DNA from: Eukaryota sp. TZLM1-RC
Taxonomy: Eukaryota; Metamonada: BaSk clade
NCBI GenBank assembly: GCA_040285825.1
Contig: JAUPSS010000002.1
Coordinates: 992,001-1,056,000 of the forward strand
Reading direction: 5' to 3'
DNA length: 64,000 nt
Position numbers and translations under genes: made by a program. Position 1 is the stretch's first letter; each line of letters begins with the position of its first letter. The notes beneath the pieces are model-generated. The model saw only the letters and a list, made by a program, of their open reading frames with translations. It made no database searches and was not told the origin of the DNA. Shown here piece by piece: positions 33,288-42,522 of this stretch.

Positions 33288-33851
33288 ATGGGCATTGTCT
33301 TCTCTAAAGTATTCTCACGCCTCTTCTCCAAGGAACAACTTCAGTTCCTCATGGTTGGTCTTGATGCTGCTGGTAAATCCACTGTTCTGTTTCGACTTCG
33401 TGACAATGAGACTTATGATACTCTTCCCACAATAGGTTTTAACGTTGAGGACATTCGTTTCCGAAACCTTACTTTCACATTGTATGATGTGGGTGGCCAG
33501 GATAAAATAAGACCTCTTTGGCGACATTACTTTGCTCGTACTGAAGCTGTTATTTTTGTTGTTGATTCTTCTGATGAAGCCAGACTTCCTGACGCCAAAG
33601 CTGAACTTCACCGCATGATGGAGGAGTCTGCTCTCTCAGATGTTACCGTACTAGTACTTGCCAATAAGCAGGATCTTCCTAGTGCTCTTGGAGTAGACGA
33701 AATCTCCTCTAAGCTGGGACTAGATGATTTGCGTGGTCATTCTTGGCATATTTGTGGAACATGTGCTACTAAGGGTGAAGGACTTACAGATGCTTTTGAA
33801 TGGCTTGTCACACAGATAGAACAAAAGCAGCAGGAACGGAGGAGGCGTTAG
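33288..33851 (+). CDS. ARF-family small GTPase
   Basis: A 187-residue protein with all ARF signatures: Gly2 for N-myristoylation (MGIVFSKVF amphipathic helix), P-loop GLDAAGKS at 24-31, switch 1 PTIGFNV, switch 2 DVGGQDKIRPLWRHYF, NKQD for guanine specificity, and TCATKGEG as the SAK-like loop. AGKST replaces the usual AGKTT, and the position before DVGGQ is tyrosine instead of tryptophan. A basic tail (EQKQQERRRR) is unusual for ARF1. It probably acts in vesicle-coat recruitment at the Golgi. ARF is preferred to ARL because of the myristoylation start and the RPLWRHY motif. Confidence 0.9.
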   Translation: MGIVFSKVFSRLFSKEQLQFLMVGLDAAGKSTVLFRLRDNETYDTLPTIGFNVEDIRFRNLTFTLYDVGGQDKIRPLWRHYFARTEAVIFVVDSSDEARLPDAKAELHRMMEESALSDVTVLVLANKQDLPSALGVDEISSKLGLDDLRGHSWHICGTCATKGEGLTDAFEWLVTQIEQKQQERRRR

Positions 33852-34382
33852 CAGTTGTAAATGTAATAAATGGCTTTAATTAAGTCTTATTGTTTTTAAT
33901 TTTATTATGTTGTGTTAATTGTTAACACATGTCTTCGTAAACAGTAGTTTTAGCTGTTAAAAATTAAAAGGTTGCAAACAGGTGAGTTGACCAGAATTAT
34001 AGTTTATTGGACGAAATTCAGTGTCATTAAAAGACTAATTTTTAATCCATACTAATTGGTAATTACAACGTTTATTGTAGAAATAACTTCTTCATCATAC
34101 TTTGTTTCAATTGTGCCTTTGGTATAATACACAATGTCAATGACATTGATTGTTGGGGTGAGTTGCTGTCAATGACTACTGATAAAATGATAAATTCTTT
34201 TGAGTAGTTTACTCTGTTGTTTGAAGTAAATGTTTAAAATGACCAGAATCTATCTGAAAAACAACAATCAACTTCATTTGATAAGTGTAAGTATACTTTC
34301 ACTGTGCACGCTACACGTGGTTCTACACTTGTTTCTTGTGCATGTGTTTACAGTCAGTTATGCAGAGATAATTTCATCCCCT

Positions 34383-34865
34383 ATGGACAAGGTAGCTGTT
34401 TACAATAACTTTAAAGGAGTCACATTCTATGACCTTTCTTGTTATTTTGAAGACCCTCTACAACGCAACTTTCTCATCGAAAAGGCCTTGAATATATTAC
34501 GCCCAAAGCAACTTAATGCAGTAGCAGCAATCGACTCAAGAGGCTACATTTATGGTGGTATCCTAGCTGATAGACTTGAAATACCGCTAATACTTATCCG
34601 TAAGGGAGGAAAATTACCATCACATGTAGTACACTCGGAGAAGTGTAAAACAGAGTATTCAGATAGTGTTCTTGAGGTACGAAAAGCTAGTGTGTGTCAA
34701 GATATGAGAGTAGTGATTTTCGATGACGTTTACGCTTCAGGAGGGTCTATGAATGCTGCAGAACGATTACTTACGCAGTGTAATGCGACTGTCGCTTGTA
34801 AGATGGTGATACTCAACATCAGTGAGAATGACTCAGTTGAATCCCTTATTCAGTTTAAAGGTTAG
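34383..34865 (+). CDS. Adenine phosphoribosyltransferase-like protein
   Basis: With the start at 34383 (MDKVAVYNNFKGVTFYDL) the protein has 160 residues, close to APRT (about 170-180). VTFYDLSCYFEDP corresponds to the LFRDITPLLxDP stretch, and AIDSRGYIYGGILADRLEIP to the RGFLFG motif. LILIRKGGKLP is the flexible-loop start, and VVIFDDVYASGGSM is the PRPP-binding loop with its two acidic residues. It would convert adenine and PRPP to AMP in purine salvage. The frame is open to 34230 and encodes a hydrophobic stretch upstream, which I regard as leader rather than protein, though a signal anchor cannot be excluded. Confidence 0.75.
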   Translation: MDKVAVYNNFKGVTFYDLSCYFEDPLQRNFLIEKALNILRPKQLNAVAAIDSRGYIYGGILADRLEIPLILIRKGGKLPSHVVHSEKCKTEYSDSVLEVRKASVCQDMRVVIFDDVYASGGSMNAAERLLTQCNATVACKMVILNISENDSVESLIQFKG

Positions 34866-35695
34866 ATGTAAAGAAAAAGATCTTATCTGTAGTGATTGTA
34901 ATAGTACCAAATTGTCTGTTTAATGACGTCCTGGAGCAGATTATCCGCAATTCACAAAAATGAGATGATCATTGAGGTCTGATCTGCGTAAAAATCAACG
35001 ATAATAATTACAATGCAATGCAACACAATACAATAGTACAAAATCTCAGATGGTGTAATTTCAATAAAAATAATATATGTAATATTAAATTTGACAAAAC
35101 GGGTATAGCTGTGATTTTCCCTATTATATTATATAATATACTATTATGATATTTTCCTTGTAATAGATGTCATGCAATGAAATAATCTTTCTTCCCATGT
35201 TTTAGTTCTTTAAGAACTAACACTCTTCCCTAGTTGCAATAATGAGCTGGAAACAGAATTAAACATTGCCTTAAGAAACACATTTCCGTTTCACTGGGGT
35301 GATCATTCAAATATTGTAACTGGTCGTATTTTGACAATGCAAATAGCATAGTATCAAGAAAACAGCTACTGTTCTCACTGCTCCAAATAATGAATATGCA
35401 AAAGGGAAAACGCAACTGGATATACGAGTTGCAATTTAAGTTGTTGATTTTTTGCTTTTTTTACTTTCTTCACTTCTTATATCTACAATCAATCAGTACC
35501 TGGAAAACACGTTGAAGCTAGGGAAATCGCAGGTATAGTGAGTTCGTTTGAATTTAGCACTGATTTAGCAGTCAAACTATACCTCAATTGGCTCAAAAGT
35601 ATCACTATCTTCACAGAAAAAAAAGTGAAATTGTGAGTATTTTCTTGAACTAAAACACTTAATAAAATAAAACCAGAACTAATGGGACTAAATTA
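34866..35695. other. Intergenic, no gene seen
   Basis: AT-rich sequence with short palindromic AT tracts (for example around 35125-35145) and no coding frame above background. Confidence 0.5.
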
Positions 35696-35699
35696 AGAG

Positions 35700-36440
35700 A
35701 ATATATTATATTTGAATATCCCCATTAATCAACTATTATCAAAAGAAAAATGTAGTTGTTCGAATTCACCTCAACTCACTTTGCGCCATGTTCTGAATTG
35801 TTCTAAATGGGTAACTTATCGTTCTTCATTACATGATGCTGTTAGACACACTGTTTTCAATATGGCACAAACTGCAAGAATATCGTGTATCAAAGAGCCC
35901 CTGCTGAAGGAAACACTTTCTCTAAATAATTTTGGTTCTGATGATAGAGGTGATGTATACTGTGATTGGATTGATAATTCTGAAGCTATTGTTGACTTTG
36001 TCTCATGTAATGTAGCAAATGATACTTTGGTTCACAGAAGAAAACTTAATCCTGTGAGTGCTCTTGATGTTAAAGCAAAAGAAAAACATAGAAAATATGA
36101 TAAAGATATTGAAGAGGCTAATGCTGATAGAAACACACAGTTGGTAATTATTGCTTTCCCATTTTCGATAAATGGAAGATTATCAGATGAAGCAGAAACT
36201 TTTTTGAATGACTTCCAAAAAACGGTTCAAGAAAAAACAATGAAAAGATTTGATGTTTATTTATGGCGTTCACGGATTCAATTTGCCTATATTAATAGAT
36301 TAACTCGATTTTTCAATCGAGTAAGAGAAGCTTTAGCTAGACAGCAAGCAGATCAAGATTTTGTAGAGGAAATCTTGATTCAATGATAGTCGTCCCATTA
36401 GTGATGAGTTAATTTAATTAAGTGTGCAAATTCAAAAAAT
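35700..36440 (+). mobile_element. Non-LTR retrotransposon family A, copy 3
   Basis: 5'-truncated copy with an intact frame (35712-36386) for the last 224 residues: CSCSNSPQLTLRHVLNC finger, RGDVYCDWIDNSEAIVD endonuclease block, KEKHRKYDKDIEEANAD and the C-terminal RVREALARQQADQDFVEE. It ends with the shared 3' tail at about 36385-36440. It abuts, tail to tail, a related element on the other strand. Confidence 0.9.
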
Positions 36441-36890
36441 GTTTTATTAAGAGAACCAATATTTCCAATACATAATCCTGATCTACTTGTTTTCATTACC
36501 ATTGCTTCGCTTATTTGATGAATTAACTGACAAAAACTTTTAATTATGGCGAATTGCAGTTGTGAGCCCCATGTGTAACTATCAAATTTCTTCGTTGTTC
36601 TTTCTTCAACCAATTTTTGCAAATCATTCAAAAAATCTCCTGTTTCTATTCATAGTTTTTCCTTTATAAAAATGAAAGAGCAATAAAAGAGTTGTCTGTT
36701 ACCATCAGCATTAGCGTTTTGATAACTTTGTCACATTTTCTATGCTTATCTTTCGCTTTGTATTCGAGAGCGTTAAAAGTATTAAGTTTTCTCCTTTAAA
36801 GCAATGTATCATTTGCAGCATCATAGGAAACAAAATCAACAACAACTTCAGAGTTATCAATCCATGTTTCAGAAATTGAAAATTCATCAG
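36430..36890 (-). mobile_element. Diverged relative of LINE family A, 3' fragment
   Basis: The minus strand encodes MNDLQKLVEERTTKKFDSYT and WGSQLQFAIIKSFCQLIHQI, parallel to the A-family FQKMVQEKTMKRFD and WRSRIQFAIINRLPRFFNRI. Upstream are broken pieces of the endonuclease region, near 36800 (VDFVSYDAANDTL). The DNA is clearly more diverged than between A copies, so this is a separate subfamily or an old copy. Confidence 0.65.
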
Positions 36891-37189
36891 AAATTAAAAC
36901 AAAAATTTAATCAAAAATATCATATAAATCTATTCAATTCAATAGAATGTTAATGAATAATGATCCAAATTTGGTGTTAATGTTATAAAAGGCGAAAAAC
37001 CAACAATCAACCCTCAACTCACGTGCTCAGATACTCAAAAGCATTATTCTGAAATCTGATGTGACTTATTGCCAGGTTACATATATGATAAACCATATTG
37101 ATAACCTGACTCTAATGTTGAGTTTGTCCAGGAATTGTCCTTCACAACAGAAGAGAAATTAAGAAATATTATTTATTCAAAAATCTTCA

Positions 37190-37590
37190 TCATAAGCAGC
37201 TGGTCTTGATCAGTTGCCCTATTTGGTGTTCAAAACGTTTCCATCTTTGTTGGCAATGATTGATTACTTATTTAACAGAATAATTGAGGCTCGAAATTAT
37301 CCATTAGGTTGGCACACAGCTGGTCTTATGCGAATTTATAAAAAAGGGTGAACCAAATGTAGTCAAAAAATAGACCTTTTTGTCTTACACCCTGTTAATC
37401 TTGAATTTTTACTACCTACGTGGCTAACTTTGTTTCCAGTTATATGATTGTTGATATTATAATATCTAAGAAAAGGTTTTCACCTAGTAAAAGCGGTTGT
37501 CTTGATCACCAATTCGTTTTTGATAACGCAATTGAAGCTGTCAACAAAAATTGTAGATCAAAATTAGTCTTAATTAAGACAGATGTAGTT
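37190..37590 (+). mobile_element. RT palm fragment of a different non-LTR element
   Basis: The frames contain SAAGLDQLPYLVFKTFPSL, then YPLGWHTAGLMRIYKKGEPN, a broken RPF...LTPLI stretch and KSGCLDHQFVFDNAIEAV ending in VLIKTDV. These match RT domains 0 to 3 (GxDGI, W...A.+.PI.KKG, N-RPI-LT, Q-GF-...SC.DQI, D). The wording differs from families A-C, so I take it as another LINE type. It stops exactly where an inverted A-family piece begins. Confidence 0.6.
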
Positions 37591-37594
37591 AATT

Positions 37595-38177
37595 TTTCTA
37601 CATCGGTTTTTGAAATTTCTTCATTTAATACAAAAATAGTAGAACTATGCGTCGTCATCATCAATTCTTCCCAATCTTCAGATCTTTCAAAAAACTCAAG
37701 TATTGCATTTCTGCATCCACCGATAAAAGCACACGAAGTAAGAATTGAGACTTTTGTCCAACTTAAACCGCCATAGTGTGGACTAAGATAAGCATGATCA
37801 GGAATTTGGGACATTTTACAACCTAGTAATTGTGACAAAACTTTTGCACGTAATTCATTGAACTTCCGGGCCAAAGGCCTATAGACGAGAGGATTTGTAG
37901 ATAGAAATCAATGATTAAAGTTGGAATTGAAACAAAGTCTGATAATGGCAAATTTGATATTTTTCTGTTCATCCAATTTCATCTTTTGGCCCAAGAAAAA
38001 CTTAGAAAATATGACAAAGATATTGAAGAAGCTAATGCTGTCAGAAATAGACCACTTGTTTTGCTTTTCCATTTTCCATAAACGGAAGACTATCAGTTGA
38101 AGCAGAAACCTTTTTGAATGGTTTCCGAAAAATGGTTCAAGAAACAACAATGAAAAGATTTGATATTTTTTATTTTT
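37595..38177. mobile_element. Mosaic of two family A fragments in opposite orientation
   Basis: 37595-37915 on the minus strand encodes NELRAKVLSQLLGCKMSQIP, then YGGLSWTKVSIL and STIFVLNEEISKTDVEK, internal to the A-family protein. 37985-38177 on the plus strand encodes the end of the endonuclease domain (EEANAVRNRPLV, a broken INGRLSVEAETF, and ETTMKRFDIF). The joined inverted pieces suggest 5' inversion during target-primed reverse transcription. 38178-38848 shows no gene. Confidence 0.7.
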
Positions 38178-38848
38178 AGACTAATTGTTTAGTTGCAACT
38201 GTAGAAAGATTTCGTGCTCTTTGTTATTTAAAAATAGACCACAAATTTACAATAACTAATGTGTTCTAAAAATTAATGATTTCGACCTTCCTTCGTTGAA
38301 AGACAAAGAGAAGCGTTTTAGTGTGTTGTGTTAACAGTACCGAACAGATGCTTGTAATGCTCTTAATATTTCCAAATGTGTTTTGTCAAAGATTGAAGAT
38401 AATATAAAACATCTCCAGAATCAAGCATTATTACCAAATTATGTTTTCCACACTTTTTCTGTTGGTATTTACAAGAACATGAATCACCCACCACATTTAT
38501 TGAAATTACTATTACATCGCTATTGAGTAGAACGTTGAAATCATGGCTAGGTGTCACTAGAACTAAATGAGATGCGTGTGAAGAAAATAAGGAAAAAATA
38601 GAAAAGATGGAAAACAATAGAAAAAAACAAAAAACAAAAAATGCAAAAAATCATTTAATGAAAAAAGACAAAAATTTAAACAAAAAGAGACAAACTAATT
38701 ATTGATTCTTACGCTGCTGGTTGACGAAACTTTGAACTTCAAACAGAGAAGTTCAGAGAAACGGAAACAAACTACTTGAACTCGATCATTTTTAGGATTG
38801 AGAGCAGTGAAAACTCTTTCAAAACTGCAGTTATAAAAAGAATCAACG

Positions 38849-39680
38849 GTGAAGAGGAAATCATTAAATCTCTTCCCAATTTCACATTCCAAGAATTTAA
38901 TTGACCATCTACGCAATCGGAGATGTCAGTATCAGAATATTTTAAAAAAATCTTTGGATCTGCAGCAATTCAAGGAGTACATTAAAATGAAATTACTCCA
39001 CAATGAATTGCTCTGTCCCATTTACCAAGACCCCTTGTCTAGACGCCACACACTATACAAATATCTGAATAAACAAAAGAGTGAGGCTGCCTGGGTTAAA
39101 GTATTAAAAGCCAGGTTAAGGGCTGATGCTCACAATGTTGTAATTGGCTCTGGTGCTTGGGACGCTAAGACAAACCGAAAAGCAGCACATTCAGAGGGGT
39201 TGGCTAAGAAGAATTCCGAGAAAAGCTGATATAAAAGAATACTTGGAAGACGAGTATCGTACAGTAAGAGATGTGCTGGTTGTACTGAGGATCATCGCGA
39301 AATAGATACGAAATGCGATGTAAAGGTCCAAGATCCAAATGCCTATAAAAAAGGCAAGCGTAAAAAGAAGAGGTTAAAGAATGACTTGCGAGAGGCTAAA
39401 AAACAGTATCCTGAAGCTGATTCTATTCAAGATCTTGAAAACAAAATTGAACTTCCACAAACTGGAATATAAAAAAAGACGATATCAAACTAGTCACATG
39501 CCATGGACTGCTACACTGTCAAAATAGTGAATGTGGTTTCTATTGGGATAGGGATGTTAACAGTGCTCTGAACATGTACAGGATTACGTACTCTCATATT
39601 CATAATAATTGTAGACCAATGGTACTGCAACGATCAGTGAGTGTGGGAATGAATGTTGAGAGTATTAGTATAAAGATTTA
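38849..39680 (+). pseudogene. Fanzor remnant 5
   Basis: The first frame (38849-39229) ends with the helical HTLYKYLNKQKSEAAWVKVL block and NVVIGSGAWDAKTNRKAAHS, the GDWS-like block. After a frame change the finger-proximal part reads YSKRCAGCTEDHREIDTKC; the DEYRTS motif has become RRVSYS. A lysine-rich linker follows. Near 39505-39580, LLHCQNSECGFYWDRDVNSA holds the second CxxC and an intact RuvC-III aspartate, then LNMYRITYSH. It ends at 39680, five bases before the frame that opens into the DUF789 gene. Confidence 0.8.
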
Positions 39681-39754
39681 TTAGCATGGATAGAAACATA
39701 CATATTTTGAGTTACCACTACCCCTTACCAGTAGATATTTATTATACATATCCA

Positions 39755-40804
39755 ATGGCGTCCACAGATGTCACGGGCCTTCTACCCATGTCTAACTTCG
39801 AGACTTTTTCAGAATCCATATCCCCACTCTTACCCCTTAGGCCTAGAAAACATTCACGGCCGACACGTACAACACAGTGCAAAACTTCAGCACAATGCCG
39901 TTGTGGATGTAGGATACCGATAACTGAATGTGAATATTTTCTTAGAGACCTCTGGCGTTTCTACGACCTTCCATTTGGTCTTGAAGTTCCTGTCAAAAAC
40001 CTTCCTGTATCACATGTACATTTTGTTCCTTATCTGTCTTCTGTTCAAATCTACGTCCATGTTGATGCAGTGAACAATCTCTCCCACCTTATCAGTCCCC
40101 CTTCTGTTTCTCCGATAGATGATGCTCAACTTGTTTTAGAATTTTTTGAAACCGTACAACCTGAAGCTCGACTGCCTTTTCCTGAACAAATCCATGCCCT
40201 TGCAGCTAGCTGTCCGCTACTGAATGAAGGTAAATCTTCCCTGCTTCACCCCCGTAGTTGGTTCTCGGTCCTTTGGTACCCTCTTTTGTGCGACAAGCAT
40301 ACCATTCCTTTTCTGAAAGGCTCTTTCCTTTCTTATCATGGATTCCAGTTCCAAGAGGATACCAACTATGCATGTCTGTGTCATTGTCGAAGTCAATTTA
40401 GATCACCGTTCAACAATCTTTTGCAACTGCTTCCTCTAAACACTGTTCTCTCTTCATTTGCTACTCCTGACAAAACAAAGCCGAAAGGCAATTCCTATAA
40501 GAATACCTCGTCTCCTTCATCTACTGGGTGTAACTCTCGAACTGTATATGGTCCGGCATTCAAACCCACGATGGACGGTCTGCAGGAGTATCTACCACCG
40601 CCCTGTTACTTGTCAAACCGACTGTTTCCTTTTGGAATGTTACCACACAAAATTCACAACCCAACTTGGTTTTGGAAGGATCAAACCTTTTCTCCTTGGG
40701 AGGAAGCACTGCTGGAAAACCCTTCAGAATTTGTTTCAATGTTCCAAATTGATCATCATGATTATGCACACATCGTTAGCTCTTCTTTATCTATGCCTAT
40801 GTAG
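39755..40804 (+). CDS. DUF789-domain protein
   Basis: 349 residues from the preferred start (MASTDVTGLLPM; an upstream in-frame ATG at 39686 lies at the Fanzor boundary). The domain pattern is that of DUF789: YFLRDLWRFYDLPFGLEVPV, then FVPYLSSVQIYV, LVLEFFETVQPEARLPFPEQ, and LLHPRSWFSVLWYPLLCDKH followed by FLSYHGF. DUF789 proteins are best known from plants and have no established biochemical function. A cysteine-rich CKTSAQCRCGCR stretch precedes the domain. The C-terminal third (after residue 250) is unique. Confidence 0.7.
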   Translation: MASTDVTGLLPMSNFETFSESISPLLPLRPRKHSRPTRTTQCKTSAQCRCGCRIPITECEYFLRDLWRFYDLPFGLEVPVKNLPVSHVHFVPYLSSVQIYVHVDAVNNLSHLISPPSVSPIDDAQLVLEFFETVQPEARLPFPEQIHALAASCPLLNEGKSSLLHPRSWFSVLWYPLLCDKHTIPFLKGSFLSYHGFQFQEDTNYACLCHCRSQFRSPFNNLLQLLPLNTVLSSFATPDKTKPKGNSYKNTSSPSSTGCNSRTVYGPAFKPTMDGLQEYLPPPCYLSNRLFPFGMLPHKIHNPTWFWKDQTFSPWEEALLENPSEFVSMFQIDHHDYAHIVSSSLSMPM

Positions 40805-41147
40805 TTGTCTCGTTGTTGTTTTGAATTGTAGTATTCAGTAGATTTACTTTTTTCAATGTAGTTTTGTCTAGTGTATTTAGAATTCAGTTTTGATTTGTAT
40901 TATGTTATTTTCTCGCTATAAATTTTTTTATTTGAATGTTATATTGTAATTGGTTCAAATACAGACACTCATAGTATCTCATGTTTATTGATCAATAGCC
41001 AGCTTTTCCTTTACCTGACATTATTGCAAAGTTGATTATTGTTGACCAGTTTATTAGACATAACACTTTATAATTCGTGGGGTTTTCAATTTAAAACAAG
41101 TATTTACACTATTGAGTCTAGTATTTGGGGTCGATTTTTTGTGTATA

Positions 41148-41266
41148 ATGAGGACAACGTTTTATTTTGTTAGTGAATTTTGTGTTAAAATTTTACTATT
41201 GGTGGGGACGTGGAGTTGAATCCAGGACCCATTGATAAAAAAATAAAAGAAACCTTCACTGGGTGA
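41148..41266 (+). other. 2A-like (StopGo) motif behind a hydrophobic leader, frame-shifted
   Basis: ATG at 41148 opens FYFVSEFCVKILLLVG. The G-run at 41204-41207 then separates it by one base from the frame GDVELNPGP (41204-41230), IDKKIKETFTG and stop at 41264. A hydrophobic run directly before GDVExNPGP is the arrangement seen in 2A-bearing retrotransposon ORFs. In the motif's own frame there is a TAA at 41186 and no start codon, so as it stands the motif is not translated from an ATG. It lies 120 bp upstream of the SBP2-like start. Confidence 0.55.
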
Positions 41267-41347
41267 TGCTCGACATGATTTGGTAACAGAACTGGTAGTA
41301 GGAGGTAAGTCACAATTTCAATTTGATCTTTTTGACCTTTCTCCAGT

Positions 41348-42487
41348 ATGAGTACATTAACATCACCACAAAGTCTTTTCTCCTTGGACGAGGCATTAGT
41401 CTGTTGTAATCTTAATACCACTAGCAATGGTTCTATGATGTTCACTGCACTTCTATCAAAATTGCTTACAACTTCACCCATTGAGATAGATATTGGTTTA
41501 AATATATTACACGACGATAGATTTGTTTTATACAATCCAGGGCAATCTTTGGAAACCATTACCGTCACTAGACCGTGTGTTTTGATGATTCGCCACTACT
41601 TATCAATCATTCCTTCCCTTCCAATGTTATCTTTAACTTGCTGTCCGCATTTAGAAACATTTTACGTCACGGGTCTCCATTTATCTGACATCAAAAACAT
41701 TCTTTCCTTTCATCAAATGTTTGTTTTCAGAAATGATGTTTTTTACACACTTGTAAAAGAAAGAATCAAGAAATTCCAAAAAGAACATACTCTTCCTCGG
41801 GGCCCAGACCAATTAGATCCATTAGCTGAAGCCGCCAAGAAAATGAGAGGACCTGGTGTTGTCAAACTAAAACCCAAAAAAGTATCCTCATTTAAGCAAA
41901 AAATTATATCATCTAGATCTAACAACACCACGGTTATGGGGAATACTGTTGATTTACACAATGATTCGTTATTCGATGAAGATTATAGCATACTTTGTAG
42001 TTCTCCACTAATGGAGTTGCCAGTGTTTGCTCCTCTGTATATGCCACACATCAGTGGTTCAGAACTCAACAGCAAAGTTAAGAATTTGTTGGTTAAGCTT
42101 AATACATTTCAAGTTCGTAAAATTAAGCAAAATAAAGCTTCGGCACAATCTAAAAAAAGAATAGTATTGGGGTTTAAAGAATGTCTTCGTTCACTGAAGA
42201 ATAGAAAGTCACGTCTATTAATCCTGGCTGTGGATTTGGAAAACACACTAAATGATGAAAAGCCAGTCGAACACAGAGTTGATGAGCTCTGTAAGATGGC
42301 AAGTGAGACTAACACTCCTTTTCTGTTTTGCCTTACTCGATATGCTTTATGCAAAGCTCTTGGTCGGTCTGGGGGCTTTGTCAGTTGCGTTTCTGTTGTT
42401 TTTGACAATGGTGTTGAACATGATATTCGAGATATTATTGATCTTGTTGAAGAGTACAGAATCAAAGCAGATCTCAGAGCTCTTTGA
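41348..42487 (+). CDS. SBP2-like L7Ae/L30e RNA-binding protein
   Basis: 379 residues. The C-terminal 130 residues are an L7Ae-type kink-turn-binding domain with the wording of SECISBP2 rather than ribosomal proteins: KVKNLLVKLNTFQVRKIKQ, KKRIVLGFKECLRSLKNRKS, LLILAVDLENT, then TPFLFCLTRYALCKALGRSG. In animals SBP2 binds SECIS elements and delivers the selenocysteine factor EFsec to the ribosome. That function here would require selenoproteins in this genome. The N-terminal 230 residues are not recognisable. A GTAAGT...CTCCAG segment (about 41305-41346) just before the ATG could be a leader intron. The next gene starts 35 bp downstream on the same strand. Confidence 0.65.
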   Translation: MSTLTSPQSLFSLDEALVCCNLNTTSNGSMMFTALLSKLLTTSPIEIDIGLNILHDDRFVLYNPGQSLETITVTRPCVLMIRHYLSIIPSLPMLSLTCCPHLETFYVTGLHLSDIKNILSFHQMFVFRNDVFYTLVKERIKKFQKEHTLPRGPDQLDPLAEAAKKMRGPGVVKLKPKKVSSFKQKIISSRSNNTTVMGNTVDLHNDSLFDEDYSILCSSPLMELPVFAPLYMPHISGSELNSKVKNLLVKLNTFQVRKIKQNKASAQSKKRIVLGFKECLRSLKNRKSRLLILAVDLENTLNDEKPVEHRVDELCKMASETNTPFLFCLTRYALCKALGRSGGFVSCVSVVFDNGVEHDIRDIIDLVEEYRIKADLRAL

Positions 42488-42522
42488 TATCCTTTATTTA
42501 TATTCATCCATTTTACACTATA

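Noticed and set aside
34230-34382. Hydrophobic N-terminal extension of the APRT-like protein as a signal anchor
   Set aside because: APRT is cytosolic and the internal ATG at 34383 gives the usual length; the extension is more likely leader sequence.
38363-38617. Minus-strand CSCKYQQKKCGKH as a SWIM finger of another MULE
   Set aside because: C-x-C...C-x-H spacing is suggestive, but there are no TIRs or neighbouring transposase motifs.
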